Shown in pieces: positions 12,845 through 25,925 of a stretch of 64,000 nucleotides of DNA. Within the stretch, counting starts at the first letter, position 1; each line of letters begins with the position of its first letter. Source of the stretch: Pseudorasbora parva (Eukaryota; Chordata; Actinopteri; Cypriniformes; Gobionidae). Below the pieces are notes generated by a model. The model ran no database searches, was not told the origin of the DNA, and saw only the letters and a program-made list of their open reading frames with translations. The position numbers and the translations under genes were made by a program. Where the stretch lies: NCBI RefSeq assembly GCF_024679245.1, contig NC_090177.1, positions 27,210,175 through 27,274,174 on the forward strand. The letters are read 5' to 3'.

Positions 12845-13146
12845 TCGTGGTAATGCGTATTAATACTACGAGTGTGAAATCTCATGGAATGGATACGCCA
12901 AAATGAGTTTTGACGTGCAAATGCTACGCAGTTTTTCGCGTGCATATGATACGCACTTTATGGCGTGCATATGACATGCTCTTGGGTAGGATTTGGGTGG
13001 TGGGGTGGGGGGTTCGTATGTATAATACGCCATAAAGTGCGTATCATATTCACTTGAAAAAACAGCGTACCATATGCACGCCAAAACTCATTTTGGCCCA
13101 TACATTTGAGATTGCACACTCGTACTATTTATACGCATTTTCGTGG
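12845..13146. mobile_element. Foldback MITE with arms over 100 bp
   Basis: The left half (about 12845-12975) and right half (about 13027-13146) are imperfect reverse complements. Matching landmarks are AATGCGTAT / ATACGCATT, ACGAGTGTG / CACACTCGT, CCAAAATGAG / CTCATTTTGG and CGCACTTTATGGCGT / ACGCCATAAAGTGCG. A G-rich centre separates the arms. The open frames here are by-products of the palindrome. Confidence 0.75.
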
Positions 13147-14776
13147 ACAGTGGAACAAAGGACGCACCCCAAATTAACCCCCATTAGCACAAGTGCACAA
13201 CAGCAGTGCACAATTGTTAGATTTGCAGTACATTTTCATTGATATGGAACACCTTTAATTTGCATTTCATTTAAATTATTACTAGAATGCCAACATTTTT
13301 CACGTATAAAGTCACCAAAGGGCTTAGACTTATATCCCTTAAATTAAATCTCAGGTATTTCATGTGAATTTGTCACTGCCAATCATAAATCAAACTCACA
13401 CCCTTTCTGCCCACTGACAGCAACCAAGCTTCATCCTCAGAAAATAGCCCCCTTTCATTTCTCTCCAATTTTGTTTCTAGTGGCAGTGAAAGAGCCTATT
13501 TTGAAATATATAATTACTCAGGGCAATCTGTAGTGTGCATAATGCAGCACAGACTGTTGAGGCACTTTGATTAGCGTGTTTTTTTTTTTGCTACTCCTTT
13601 CACAGTGGTGTGATTAAACATACAAGGGATGAAGTACTTCTCTTCTATCCACTTTAATTCCCTCCCTCCCTTAGGCATGCTTTTGAAGGGTCCTTTGAGA
13701 CCCCGGGGGCCACAAAAGCATCATAAACATGGCAGCTTTGGCAGTGTGTGCTCATATATGTGCTTGTGTAGACCAGGGTATAATGGAAGATGAAGTTAAC
13801 ATGCTGATGTAAGAAGGCTTGGGGTCTTGATGGCGCTGTGATATGGTCAGTAATTGGTATTTCTCTCAGAGGTGTATAAAGCAGCAGGAGGTCAGCTGTC
13901 TTTGCCTTCAGTGAAAGTGGCCCTCAGATGACCCAGAGGCTAAATGAGCTTTTGAGCATTCTGTACATGTGTGTCAGTAATGAGGTGGGAATCTGCAGTG
14001 AACTAGGTCAAGAAGTCCATTGCTTATGGATTGTTATTATAATTTAAGTTGTGTTTTATGATCTGTGTCGAAGTATGTGTCTTGTTATTAAAAAAGGTTA
14101 AATTTCCCAGAATCAGAGTTTTTTTGTTTTGTAGTTATAATTTTTATTTTATTTTGACGAAAATATATTTAGATTAAATGTATTATTTTCAGGCAATTTT
14201 ACATTACTTTTTATTTGACGAAAAAACATTTTAACATTTTTTTATCAACATTTAACAAAAACAGCATGAAAGTTGTGACAATGTGAGAGCCAAAAAAAAT
14301 ATACTTTTTTTAGCCCGTTTAAGCTCACCGGCAACTATATTTTCCGCAGTGTATAGTTGTCATTTTCCTTTTGTGTGTTTTTTTTCTAGATGTAAGATGT
14401 TATCCATATTTTATGCCTCAATGACATGCAAGCAAACAACTAAATAAAGGATTTCAAGAAAGAAAAAGGTATTCACTTCCTTCCTGTCACATGAGGCTGC
14501 CAACTTCCTACCTCTACATCCAGCATGCAAGGCAATGCAGTTATTTATTCCCATTCTATTTTTGTCAAGTCAAAATTTAAATCATTCTATTACGCTTATG
14601 ATGTACATTTCTTGTCTGGACTATATTATTTCCGGTGACATATATGAATGGCATGATGACATTGATTGGCTTACCCATAGAAAAAAAAAAAACATGAAGC
14701 ACTGCCAAAACATGCCACACTGTTTGTTGAAAATGTTGGCAACTTTTATTTTATATGTCAAATTATTATTTCTCCC
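13147..14776. other. Gene-free interval
   Basis: Mixed-composition DNA with T-runs near 13580 and 14390. I recognise no gene or repeat boundary. Confidence 0.4.
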
Positions 14777-16760
14777 CAGGGCTGTAGCTAGGGAATACTG
14801 GGCCCCTTGAAAAAACATTGACGTTTGCCCCCAACTCCGTTCACTCATATCATATATGATTAGCCTAGAAATCTAGATGCACCCTAGTGGCAGCAGATCT
14901 AATCTGCCGTGAGTGCCGTCTAGCAACTCTCAATAGACTTCTGAGATGGAAAAAAAAAACTCTGGTCAGGCCAATCACTAGCCAGAAAAATGATCTAACA
15001 ATCAATGTGTAGAGTCGGTGGGCAGGGCTTAACATGATGGCAGAGTTGAAACAAAGAAGCTGGCGAACTGCGGTCTTTCGAATCGGCTTTGACTCTGGAA
15101 GACTTGTAGTTAAGCTTTTCTTTGAGAAAAAAAAAAAAGAACGACACTGAAGTCATTCTTTCAGCGCTGGGAAGATGAATCTGTATTTAAACTGGGTCAT
15201 TAATGTAGTAGAAATGTGAAATTATTTTTGAATTTGGTGCTTTCTAGACTGAGAAAAAAGACAGAAAATGTATTTTTGTCTCATGGGGATGAAAGACTAC
15301 AATTCCCAGAATGCTTCGCTGCCCTGTGAGGCCATTCCCAAAGCCACCGCTACTGGATTACAGTGACTGAGTTCAGAAAGTACAATTAAATACTGACCGT
15401 GTGTTCAATATAATGATCGAGTTGCCGCGTGAGTCTCACAGCAGACTCAGATTAGGAGTCAGATTACATTTAACGTCATAAATGAGCAGATGAGCTCTCG
15501 TGATGAGAACTGAGGTAATCGCGACCACATTCGCGGCATACATTCACAACGCGTTTTCAGTTCATGCCTTTGGAAGCTTAACTTTCATAGAAATTAATTT
15601 GAGAAGTTAAAACACTTACATTGCTTAGCATCCGTTTAAATTAATGCCTGTAGCTGAGCTGTGCTGTAAGTGTGATCTCCATTCCCCATGCTCGAGTTGA
15701 AAACATGCGGAAATGGCTCCCTCTGCTGGCTGTAGTCTTTAGGCTCTGGGCAAACATTCCTCTCGTGACGCAAATATCGTCAATTTGCGTCACGAGAGGA
15801 ATTTTCCAGAAATAAAATGCATAAATCTCTCGTCTCAGGGGGATATAAGAGGGGTGAGCACGATCATTTGAATATACTCCAGGGTTTCCACTGATACAAA
15901 GCCATATGTTAATCGCTGAAGGAACCCTTTAAGAAGGAGAGATGTGTTTGGAGTTTTGCCGAACGGATACGGCGAACGTTGAATCTATCAACTATCTTTG
16001 TTTCATGTTGGTCTGGTTGGTTGTAGCGCTATCCAATTGAGTGCAGAGGGAGTATGAAAGACAACCGTTTATCCCGCCCCTCGGATTGAGCCCCGCCTGT
16101 CAATGGTGAGTTTCCAGACCAAACATCTTGATGTGGGTCTGGCTTGTCAAGCTAATATACGATGGGATGGAGGCACACATCTGGTGCCATGCACGCACCT
16201 TAAACAAATTTCTATCAAAACTTATTTTATAGGCAAAGTTGCATATAAATATTATATCAAAACAATGGCATTAAGCATAAGCATATTAATGTGCAAGACA
16301 TACTAATAAAATTGATTGAAGCGCAATCACACGGGCCGTGGCAAGTCTGTAATCCTTTTGACATGCATGTTTATTTTTTTGCATGTTTAATCAAACCAGC
16401 AAACTACACAATAGCGGAAAAAGATTGGGACTTTGAGCATGTAACCGTTTTCAGTCAGAATAACTTACACTCTAACTTTTTCTAACTTCAATTGCAGCCT
16501 CAACTCTTATTGGTTCTATTCACTAATTAACCTTCAGACTAAACTATTTTTAGGGAGTGGAGAGAGGAAATTTGGAAAACTTCTTTAACTAGCCTAAATT
16601 ACATGTTTTTGTTGTATTCAATTAACTCCCAGGCATACAAATGTACTATATTGATTCATGAGTTGGGAAATACATAGAATATCTCCTGGATTTAGTGGGC
16701 CCCTTGGGCAATGGGCCCCTATAATTGTCACCACCTTTCACCCCAGTAGCGACGGCCCTG
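14777..16760. mobile_element. hAT-like transposon with 8-bp target duplication
   Basis: The left terminus CAGGGCTGTAGCTAGGG and the right terminus, whose reverse complement is CAGGGCCGTCGCTACTGGG, form an imperfect inverted repeat. Flanking octamers are TTTCTCCC (14769-14776) and GTTCTCCC (16761-16768), seven of eight identical, as expected of hAT insertion. The interior has a nested repeat (about 14858-16157) and no intact transposase, so the element is non-autonomous and aged. Confidence 0.7.
15756..15802. repeat. Perfect 20-bp hairpin
   Basis: Arms 15756-15775 and 15783-15802 are exact reverse complements (ATTCCTCTCGTGACGCAAAT) around a 7-nt loop. It lies inside the repeat nested in the hAT element. 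Confidence 0.85.
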
Positions 16761-16768
16761 GTTCTCCC

Positions 16769-18050
16769 GCTTGCTCATATTTTTTTTCTGTGTTCACAAT
16801 CTTCTGAAGTTTGTTCCCAGGTGTTGTTCTTGACAGTGCAATAATAAGTGATATCTCTATAAGCTGGACTTCTTGGAATCCTACTTTAACACTCATCTTT
16901 AAATCATGGAGCCTAACTGCTCATGTCACCACCAATCTCATATGTCCACCTGTCACCACAAGATCATCCATCTGCTACCACTGCATCCCACTGATCATAT
17001 TTCACTGTTTTACTTTCACACCTCTAAGCCTCATAGAGACCTGAGGAGATTGAGAGATAGGCAGTGATACAACTTGTTTTGGAAGTGAGCTAAGTGGCCA
17101 GCATCAGATTTATTTTTCTTCTGCTGGTTGGGTTTATTGGGTCCCCCTCATTATAGGGTCTTGAACAATACTGTAAAAAGCTAAATATTTTCTTCATGTG
17201 GTAACATATAATTTAACCCTTAAATGCATGAATGTTTCGTCAATCATTATTACATATTCGAGTCTTTAGCATATTCCCAAATACATTATTTTTAACATCT
17301 TCAAAATCAATATTTGGATCTTTGAGGTTCTTCACCAGATCCACCATCAAGTGAAAGTGGAGTAAATCGCTGAGCTGTTTCAAATTTTTTGGTGATGATG
17401 CTTCCTATTCTTTTGTTTATCTTATTCAGCCATCAAATATTTAATTATTGTTGTGCAGAAAAAAAACAGTTATTGTTATATTGTTTATAATTAATTGATT
17501 GAGATATAGTAAGAAGGCTTCATCTCCCCCTCCCTCTCATTTCTGTCAATAGGGGGGAGGGGGAGATGTGAGGGAGGATTTTTCAGCCGTGACTTTTTAC
17601 TGCGCAGAGTCGAAGTACTCTCAGAAGTGCTATTCCGCCATACATTATAGTTCTCCTTTTTAATCCGCTTAGAATAGTTCCACGTTTTATTTTATATCAC
17701 CATAGGTCGTTCAACTATTCGTGTAACTGTATTTAAATAGGGAAAACCTGGAGGTGTTTGGTCGCACTCAGACGAGAGAGGTATGTATCAACTTGTCTTA
17801 GTTAAGGGAATAACATATGAAAAAGCAGTGAAGTATCCCTTTAACTGAATTTAATCCATCATTGTGCCCATCATTTTTTTTATTATATAATTATTAAATA
17901 ATATTAGATTAACCTTCTAAAATTCACTAAAGCAAAGGTTCATGTTTTAGATGCAATATTTTTAAATTAAATAATGCATTACTTAACTGCCTTATTAGAA
18001 TCAATCAATTGTGGTTCCTCATATGTAACTCACATATGTGAAATTTTCAG
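16769..18050. other. Gene-free interval with a G/C-rich hairpin
   Basis: At 17521-17534 and 17555-17568 the 14-mer CATCTCCCCCTCCC and its reverse complement form a perfect stem with a 20-nt loop. The surrounding sequence to about 17840 looks like dispersed repeat. No gene is recognised. Confidence 0.45.
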
Positions 18051-18115
18051 TGGTTGACCCCACTATCTCTGACAGTGACCCTGGTGTGATTCCAATGAGA
18101 GACGTTAGCCAGATG
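18051..18115 (+). other. Possible internal exon (65 nt), unidentified gene
   Basis: The segment follows AAATTTTCAG (acceptor-like) and precedes GTGTGT (donor-like). One frame, entered after two bases, is open throughout and reads VDPTISDSDPGVIPMRDVSQM, an amino-acid mix unlike the random frames around it. I cannot match it to a protein. The other two frames have stops. No neighbouring exon was found, so chance is a serious alternative. Confidence 0.2.
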
Positions 18116-19350
18116 GTGTGTTTTTTGTATATTTGCTGTTTTCATGTTGTTACAACTGGTAACCATATAATAAGATAACATTTAGTCTCTGCAGATAAAG
18201 AGGTGAAATCTGACCATCATATCATCATCATTGAACATGTGTGGGTGTTTGTAAATAAATATTTCCATTGAACAAATCCTTCTTTTCCCATTGAGTTTAT
18301 GGTTTCTTAATTCTTCAAATTTTAATTATATCAACCGTGTTGTAAGGCCATGTGGATTTGCAGAGCTATTGAGAACTGCTAACAGATTTAATAAATAGTT
18401 GTGCTTGTCTGGTGACAGGGAGATGAAAAGGATATATAGCATTTTCTCTTCAGCACTGTATATGGGAATACAAATGATAGCTAAGAAAATATTACTTACA
18501 AGTGTCAAAACACCAGTGTGAACAAAGCCAAGGCTGCGTTAGACTCATTCGTGCTCATATTTTTCTACTCAGCGTTGGTAAGATTTTTCATTTTAATTTC
18601 CTTTTTCAGTTGTATCAGTTAAACATGCAGGCTCTACATTCTAGTATCAGTTTGAGGCGTTGATGAAAACATTGGAATTCATTTGAATCCAAATATTTGC
18701 TTATGTCTGTATCAGATTTTGTTATTGTTTCATTATTCCAGGACCTTGGCAAAAACATAAACACACTTTATTTCTTTTGTACTTTTTTCTTTGTTACTTT
18801 TAATATTATATAAATGAACAAAAAAAATTTTTTTGCAAAAATTTCGAAGATGTTTGGTTGTTCTGGCCATATTCCAAAAGGACATGACCCAAGTAACGTG
18901 GCGCAGAATATAGTAATTTGTGCCAGACGTGGTGGTTCCAGAATTTACAACTGATTATAAGAATTTTGAAGGAGTTTGTCTCGTTGGTGTATTCTGCTGC
19001 AGGAGAATAGGTGGACACTAGAGGACACTGGATGAATGACATAGGGTCATGTGGATTCCCATGGGTGTGTTCATCTGAAGGCATGTGCCAACCAGCTGCC
19101 AGGTGCCTTGATTGGCTCTGAATATTTCTGCTGTTCAGCACACACACACTGCAAAAATACTTCTTAAGGAGTTTGTAAACTAAAAATCCTTAAAACATGA
19201 TAAATTGCCCAGAGAAGCAGCATGAGTTTTTATGTATTTATATTATTCTATATCCTAAAACAATTTGACAGAATTTTTTCTTATTCTATACAAAATTTCT
19301 TATTTTCACTTGCAGTAAGACTGACATTAAAGATGCGTTCTCTGAAAATC
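18116..19350. other. Gene-free interval
   Basis: AT-rich DNA with a short CA run near 19138. No gene or repeat end could be supported. Confidence 0.4.
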
Positions 19351-22300
19351 TTAAAGGGTTGATGAATTGAGAAATAAACTTTCCCTTGAGCTTTTGATAT
19401 ATAAAAGGGCATGGTAATATAAGAATATCCTATCCTGTAAGTTTCAGAGCTGAAAACTTGTTATTCTTTTATAGCTTTTTATAGACACCAGGCCCAGAAA
19501 ACAATTCTGTATTTCATCCTTACATCATCGTGCGATGAAACAGACCTCAAACCTCTACAGAATAATAAGCATGTGTAATTCAGTAACCTCACCCACCGAC
19601 TCATCGGATCAAGCTAGCCAGCAGCAATAAACACGTCAAAGAAGACAGCAAGATATTGTGGAAGAACACAGTCACTGCATAAGCTTGCTTCGGATCCTAT
19701 TATTAGGAATGTGTGATACCTCATTTATTTTTAATGAAGTTCCAGCTCACGTGGGGAAGAGGGTGTAGGTTTGTTCACTTCATTTCACTGCGGAATTGTT
19801 TGTAAAGAAGTCCCAGGTGCTGGATTTTCAGACACAATGTTGTGCCTTCTATATTGGATCGTGAATGGGGCAACAAACTTATGTAAGTAAAACGTCTTTA
19901 TTATGTAATAGTAGTCCCGTGGCTGTGTGTTTTCCAGACGGGCTACCAAAACCTAAGCCCGTCGGCAGGCCGGTAAATATCAAATAGTGAAATAATATTT
20001 ATTTCTTGATCTGGGCATGTGCGCGCATGTGTGTGTGTGTGTGCGCATGGTTCGCGCTTATTTCGACCGATCGTGCAGGCCATGTAATAAAGAAAAAATA
20101 TTCCAGTCGTGGGTGGATGAGAAATAAATCATTGTGTTTGTTTGATAAAGAGGTTTACAAGCCCTGTGATCGAGAGAATCATTCCCGGAATTGTTCTGCT
20201 TTCAAATAAACCCCTCCCTCATGTGAAACGAACTGACAGGGGAGCTGAAATTCATTAAATATGCAAATCTTATCTAATCCTAGCCGTGGGCGTCTACTTC
20301 GAAGTCGAACAGCATTCAGACAAGAGCCTCAAAACCAGTGTACAAAATAGCCTATTACTTATTAGCAGAGGTGTGGACTCGAGTCATGTGACTTGGACTC
20401 GAGTCAGACTCGAGTCATGAATTTGATGACTTTGGACTCGACTCCACAAAATGTACAAAGACTTGCAACTCGACTTGGACTTTAACATCAATGACTCGTG
20501 ACTTCACTTGGACTTGAGCCTTATGACTCGAGAAGACTTGCTACTTTTTGGCAATTTTTCTTTCACACGGCAGGGCTGCTCTCAGTGAAAAAAAGCTGCA
20601 CCTGTATGCATGCAGAGAGCACGCGCGCTGCCAGCACGACATCCAATCACTGTAGTCCCACATTAGTTTGATTCGACAGTATCCATAGCTACCAAGTCCG
20701 CGTATAAAACGTGACTTATTTGGGCTTCTTTTTTTGGCAAGTCGCGGTAAAAAATCTCGAGTTGCGGGTCGCGGTTTTTGCTTATTTGAAAAAATGTGGT
20801 TGCTTGTTAGGAAAATATGACAAGCAACTTCGTTCCTTTACATTTATGGTCGCTGTTTTGTCCAAATACATTACCTGACACTGTCTTCTCACAGCTAATA
20901 ACCATAGTGCAACGATACAGGTGCTGTATTCATTCGTCCTCATACATCCCGCCTCCTTCCCCTCTTTGAAGAAAAATCGCGTTCAACGTGCAGGCATGTG
21001 ATGTTATAAATGTAATGATAGTTTGTAGACGTAAATAGACGAATACATTATTTTTTTTTATCAAACAATGCAACCAGCAGAGATATACAGAGATGGAGAG
21101 GAAACAGGGAGGTAAGCCACCTAATTTAATTTAAAAAATATTTTTCATAATGTAGGCTATTTATTATGACTATTATTATTTGGCTATTATAAAAATAAAA
21201 ATAAATAATAAAAAAAGTATAGGCTACTAATAATAACAGTAGGTATGGTTCGAATGTATATTATTATAAACATGTCTCTATATTGCAGCGCTCACAGTGT
21301 TTTCCTGTGCACCAACTCCCAATCATAGACTGTAAAAAAAAGTGCATAATAATCCTAAAAAGTAGCTATGTGACATTAGTTTAATTTTCAATACTATTTA
21401 GAGCAGATTGCACATTGAGATGCAGGGCTTATCCTTTTTACGGTTTATAGTGTTCATGTTCACCACTGCTCCTAATATGTGTGCAATAACTCCGACTGGA
21501 GTTACCATAAAACTTCACGTCACTTTTTCTCTTTTTCCATCTCCAAACCTCTTCTGTTCACAGTCTTTATTGCAACTTGAAGAATTTTGTAAAATCCCAT
21601 CTGTATTTGCTTTTTAAACTCCACGAGATTTCAATTTAATATGTTGCAGGCTCATTTATTGATACATTATTGATCATAAATTATACTGATATTATTAAAT
21701 AATATAATAATATTGGGCTTGTTTTGGGCCCCCCACCCTCTAGGTATTCTTCATACCTGAGAAGAAAATGAAACAGATGTCAGAAAATCCCTTATAGCCT
21801 CACATGTTGTATTTGAAACTACTCTTTACTCATATCAATGTTGTTGTGTCAATATTCATTGTCTATTATACACTACGGTATACGATAGATAATATTTCAA
21901 TTTCAGTGTGTGCAATATTAAGAATATTTTCACTGCTTCACAAGTCATAAGAAAGCTCTTTCCCTCCAGAAACTGAAGTCATATGCTTTATAGCAGTGCT
22001 TTTCAAAGTGGGGACGGGGACCCCTGGGTGCCGCAAGGGGATGCTAGGGGGGCCATGGCAAGCTGGCATAAAAAGTATAGCAAAACAAAATAATTGAATA
22101 AATTAAATTATTAAAGTAAACCAAATTAAACCAAAAATAAGCTAAACAATATTCCCATAATGGCCCTAAGTTTAGGCTAAAAGGACACATATCTATTTGA
22201 AAGTTGAACTGTTTTGCAATATGAGGTCAACACAATACAGGACTGAAGCTGCTGTGCATTGTTCTAGTGCAATATGCTGTTGAAATACAAGCATTTTCTG

Positions 22301-22710
22301 TGAAAATTTACATTTTCTGTTTTTTTACTCTATTTGCTTAATGTCATTGTATAAAAAGAGGTTTAAATAAATACAAATCTTACAGACATGCATGATTTGT
22401 ATAATTTTTATTTCTGTGGTAAGATGACTTGAAGTGACTCGAAACTAAAATGGTAGGACTTGGACTCGACTTAAGACTTGTTGGCTTTGACTTCTGACTC
22501 GACTCGAGACTTGACTCATCTTTGACTCGACTTGACTCGGGACTCGAGGGCAAAGACTTGAGACTTACTTGTGACTTGCATAACAATGACTTTGTCCCAC
22601 CTCTGCTTATTAGTTATGATGTTTTTGAATGTAAAAACCACACAAACATCATTAGTTGACCTCAGACAACAGTATACAAAAATAAAAAAGCCAGTTCTTG
22701 ACACCTTTAA
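19351..22710. mobile_element. TTAA-flanked TIR element, split by a hAT insertion
   Basis: TTAA (19351-19354) is followed by AGGGTTGATG; the right end reads TTGACACCT followed by TTAA (22707-22710). The termini are weakly inverted. Without the inserted hAT (20366-22605) the element would be about 1.1 kb. The part between 19695 and 20340 plus 22614-22710 matches 10782-11571. A GT microsatellite lies near 20028-20042. Confidence 0.45.
20366..22605. mobile_element. hAT transposon with perfect 8-bp target duplication
   Basis: The termini are CAGAGGTGTGGACTCGAG at the left and, read from the other strand, CAGAGGTGGGACAAAGTC at the right. The octamer CTTATTAG occurs exactly at 20358-20365 and 22606-22613. 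Both ends carry subterminal arrays of GACTCGAGTC-like and GACTTG-like words, plausible transposase-binding repeats. The 2.24-kb interior holds no transposase frame and has a nested hAT-like end (CAGTGCTTTTCAAAGTGGGG) near 21995. Confidence 0.8.
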
Positions 22711-25700
22711 GTAAATTTATCTGGATTCAAGGATTGTTAAATAACCAGAAAAAAATAACCCTAGCTTCATGCTCAAAAAACAATGGCAGTACCGCTTTCT
22801 CCATAAAAGATTTGGCAAGCGTACAAATATCCTGGCCAACTTCAACAACTGTTTTTTTTTATCACAGCTTCTTAAGGTAGACATTTCATTCTGAAAAGCA
22901 AATTGTAGCAGATTATGCCAAACAACAAGGACATCTACTCAATGAAATAAAGATTAGATTATTCTTTAAGGACCACATTCACCTATCTCAGACTCTTTTC
23001 AATCTAACCATCTGACAAATGATATCGCATCCAATCAAGAACCATCAGATTGTGAAATGGCTTAGAGGCAGTGAGGCCCAGCCACAGTAAACCATCACTG
23101 ATTTGGCTGTAAAGTCATAAAATAAAGTCTGTTCATGCTGAGGTTTATCGTTAAGCTCTTAGTGTGAGCGTTTAAGGGTTGGGTACCATTCTTCTAGTCA
23201 TTATCTGATTTTAAAATGCCTCCACTACTACATGTTGCTAAAGTTTTGTCTCAATAGCATATTTACATACAGAGTTTGCTAGTAAAAGCTTGATCAAGAC
23301 CCTGTGGATGATATGTAAATGTTGATTTATCTTGCAAGATAATGACTCCATCCGAGTGTTTACAGATTAGCTCTATTGTTCTTCATTAAGAATACTCAAT
23401 ACAATAATGTTTTCCCTGATGGCATCCTTAACTTTAAGTAGGAAAATACACAGTCTAAATCAGCCGGCTGAACTTTGTTAGCAATAACTGCTATCACTTA
23501 GTTGGTGAAGAGTGCATGCCAGAGAGGAAAACAACTGTTTACATGTCAAGCATTTGAGATTAGATTTGGCATTTTAAGGAATTTAAGATTACTTTTAAGT
23601 TTAGATTGGGGCTGTGGCGATTATTATTATACTGCGTACAAAGCAGTGGTCATATTGTCTCATAAGGAGTTTAAGTGTACTGTGTCATGCATGACTTTGT
23701 AACTGGATTTCAAATGGCCCTTATCTGCACAGTAAACCTTTGCACAATTTTTTACCCCCCCCCCCCATTTCTTTTAGACGGAACTTGTTTATATTTGATG
23801 ATATTTCATAAGTACCAGAGTGTGAATCACTGTGTAATTATTAGAATGCCACCACAGCGCTGTTGCACATTTCCAAAAGGGTGAAGGTCAATATATGCAG
23901 AAAAATACAAATGTCAGAGATGTCCCCTGAAATGTATAACAGATTCCAGATATATTCCAACAGCAGAATAAATATTTATGGAATAAATTACTATCTAGAA
24001 TGATCTGCTATCTGCTCCTGTTTTACTTTGCCAGTCAAGTATTGTGATTAGTCTTGAAATATAATTGAAATGTCCTTTTAGTCAAAACTAGTGCTTAGTG
24101 TAGTTTTCAGCTAAATTCTTCCCAATAACTGATTATAAATTAACCTTAACTACCTTTTCCTTCACATTTGTGTAATGGGTGGTGGCTGTAGTAGTCTGAG
24201 TGCACACCAAATATCCAAAAGAACAGTCTTTAATAACAAATCTCAGGAGACACAGAACATATAGACAACCAAGCAAACGGAAATGATACAGAACAATTAA
24301 CTGAGGAAACTAAGGGCTTAAATCCACAGGGAGTAATAAAATAAATAACTAAATGAAGGAAAGTATCTACGGTTGTATATTGTAATACAAAATAATATAA
24401 CCCTTTGTCATTAGACACACTATTTAGTTTTGTATGGTACTTGGTGTTTCCTGATGTAACTGTACTAGCATATTGCGTTATCTAGACAATGCTGTCTCTC
24501 TAAGAAACTTTCAATTTAATCAGAAATTGTTTTAACAGTCAATAAGTGGATAAAATCGCTACTTACTGCTTGCAGGAATACAGTTGCCCCTTTCTTCAGT
24601 TTAAGACGCTGAGCGAAGCTTGATAAAATGGGCCGAACAAACTAACGATCTTTAATTAAATTGTTGTGGTATCCCATTATAAACATCATCAATGACTGTT
24701 GACATTTTTGTATCTGTGGGAAGGGTAGAACAGTCCTTGCTTCTCCTGAAGAGCCTAGAACATGAAGTGTGTCCATGCGAGCAGCTTGTTTACCTGATGA
24801 TTTGGCTCTGTCATTTCCGCCTGACAATGAACATGTTTGGACAGATGCAAATATTTGGGGGCGTGCATATAAATGATCCCCAACGCTTCTGGTCACGGTT
24901 GGGTTTATGTTGAGAAGCACTTATTTTTCTGTGGTGTTTTTGATTTACAAGATTTACATAAGAAGTAGGAGGCAATTTCACTATGGCAATGTTAATTTAA
25001 TTTTTCATTCTAGAGCACCTTTAAGGTGAATTGTATCACAAAAGTCATAGAACAGAACAGGTCTAATAGGGTACAATGCGTCCCACCTGCGGAACATGGA
25101 TTTAAACCTGGCTAGTGTCTTCTGCTAGTTAGTTAAGCATTAAAGAAGTCTTCACACAGATTGTAAACAGATTTTTTTTTGTATTGACATAGCATCTAAA
25201 TGTTTGTCATGCTAGCATCCATCTACCATTTTGCATTTACATGGTAATTACAGACCATTCTTTTGTTGTGTGGTCTTCTGTTACAAAACACTTCACTGAG
25301 ACAGAGGATCCAAGTGCAGCTGTTTATTAAATGCAGTTGTGACCTAAGGTCTAGGGTTCAGGGGTGAAACACCAAGGAAAAACAATTAACCAGATTACTT
25401 TAATAAAATAACCTACCTTAACTACCTTAAACCAAAAACTAAATATCCTACAGTGCATAACACATGCGGTGCTGTATCTCTCTCTTGCCCTCTGGAGATG
25501 TATCTGTATCCATATTACAATACAACTAAAGAAAACTAAGGTGAGGACTCAAGTGCATAAAAATGTGATTTATTATGACAAAAAATAAAACAAACACAAA
25601 ACGTAATAAAAATATAACTTAATAAAAAGTTTAACATTACCCCTCAGAAAAATGAAAGTTCCTCTCTTGTAAGCATTATAGCCTGCGTGTGAGTGGTGAA

Positions 25701-25754
25701 GGCGTGCGCTGTGTATCACGTCATATAAGGACACAAAGAAATCGGGTCAGGTTG
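22711..25754. other. Gene-free interval
   Basis: It contains a C-run near 23754-23766 and repeat-like text near 24200-24300 and 25270-25560, but no terminal repeats that I can pair and no protein-like frame. Confidence 0.4.
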
Positions 25755-25908
25755 TTTACATGGTGACATTTTTAGTTTGATCTGTTCATGAAAAGGTTTA
25801 TCGCACCCCTCTCAAACCGATTACAATTTCATTCAGTTTGGGCATTTTAATTCCGATTGAGGTGTTTATATGGAGCATTTTCATTTGGATTACAGTGCTC
25901 CATGTAAA
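25755..25908. mobile_element. Short MITE (TTTACATGG termini) at the array border
   Basis: TTTACATGGTG at the left and CTCCATGTAAA at the right are inverted. It ends about 17 bp before the first decayed tRNA copy and so sits at the boundary of the tandem array. Confidence 0.5.
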
Positions 25909-25925
25909 TGCACCTACTGTTAGCA

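Noticed and set aside
12866..13242. Two similar open frames on opposite strands near 13 kb (both with TSKLILAYPF or TPKLILAHTF)
   Set aside because: The similarity is a direct consequence of the inverted-repeat arms of the foldback element.
22380..22586. Serine-rich minus-strand open frame (SLKSLPSSPESSRVKDESSLESS)
   Set aside because: It translates the GACTCGAGTC/GACTTG subterminal repeats of the hAT element, so the apparent repeat protein is an artefact.
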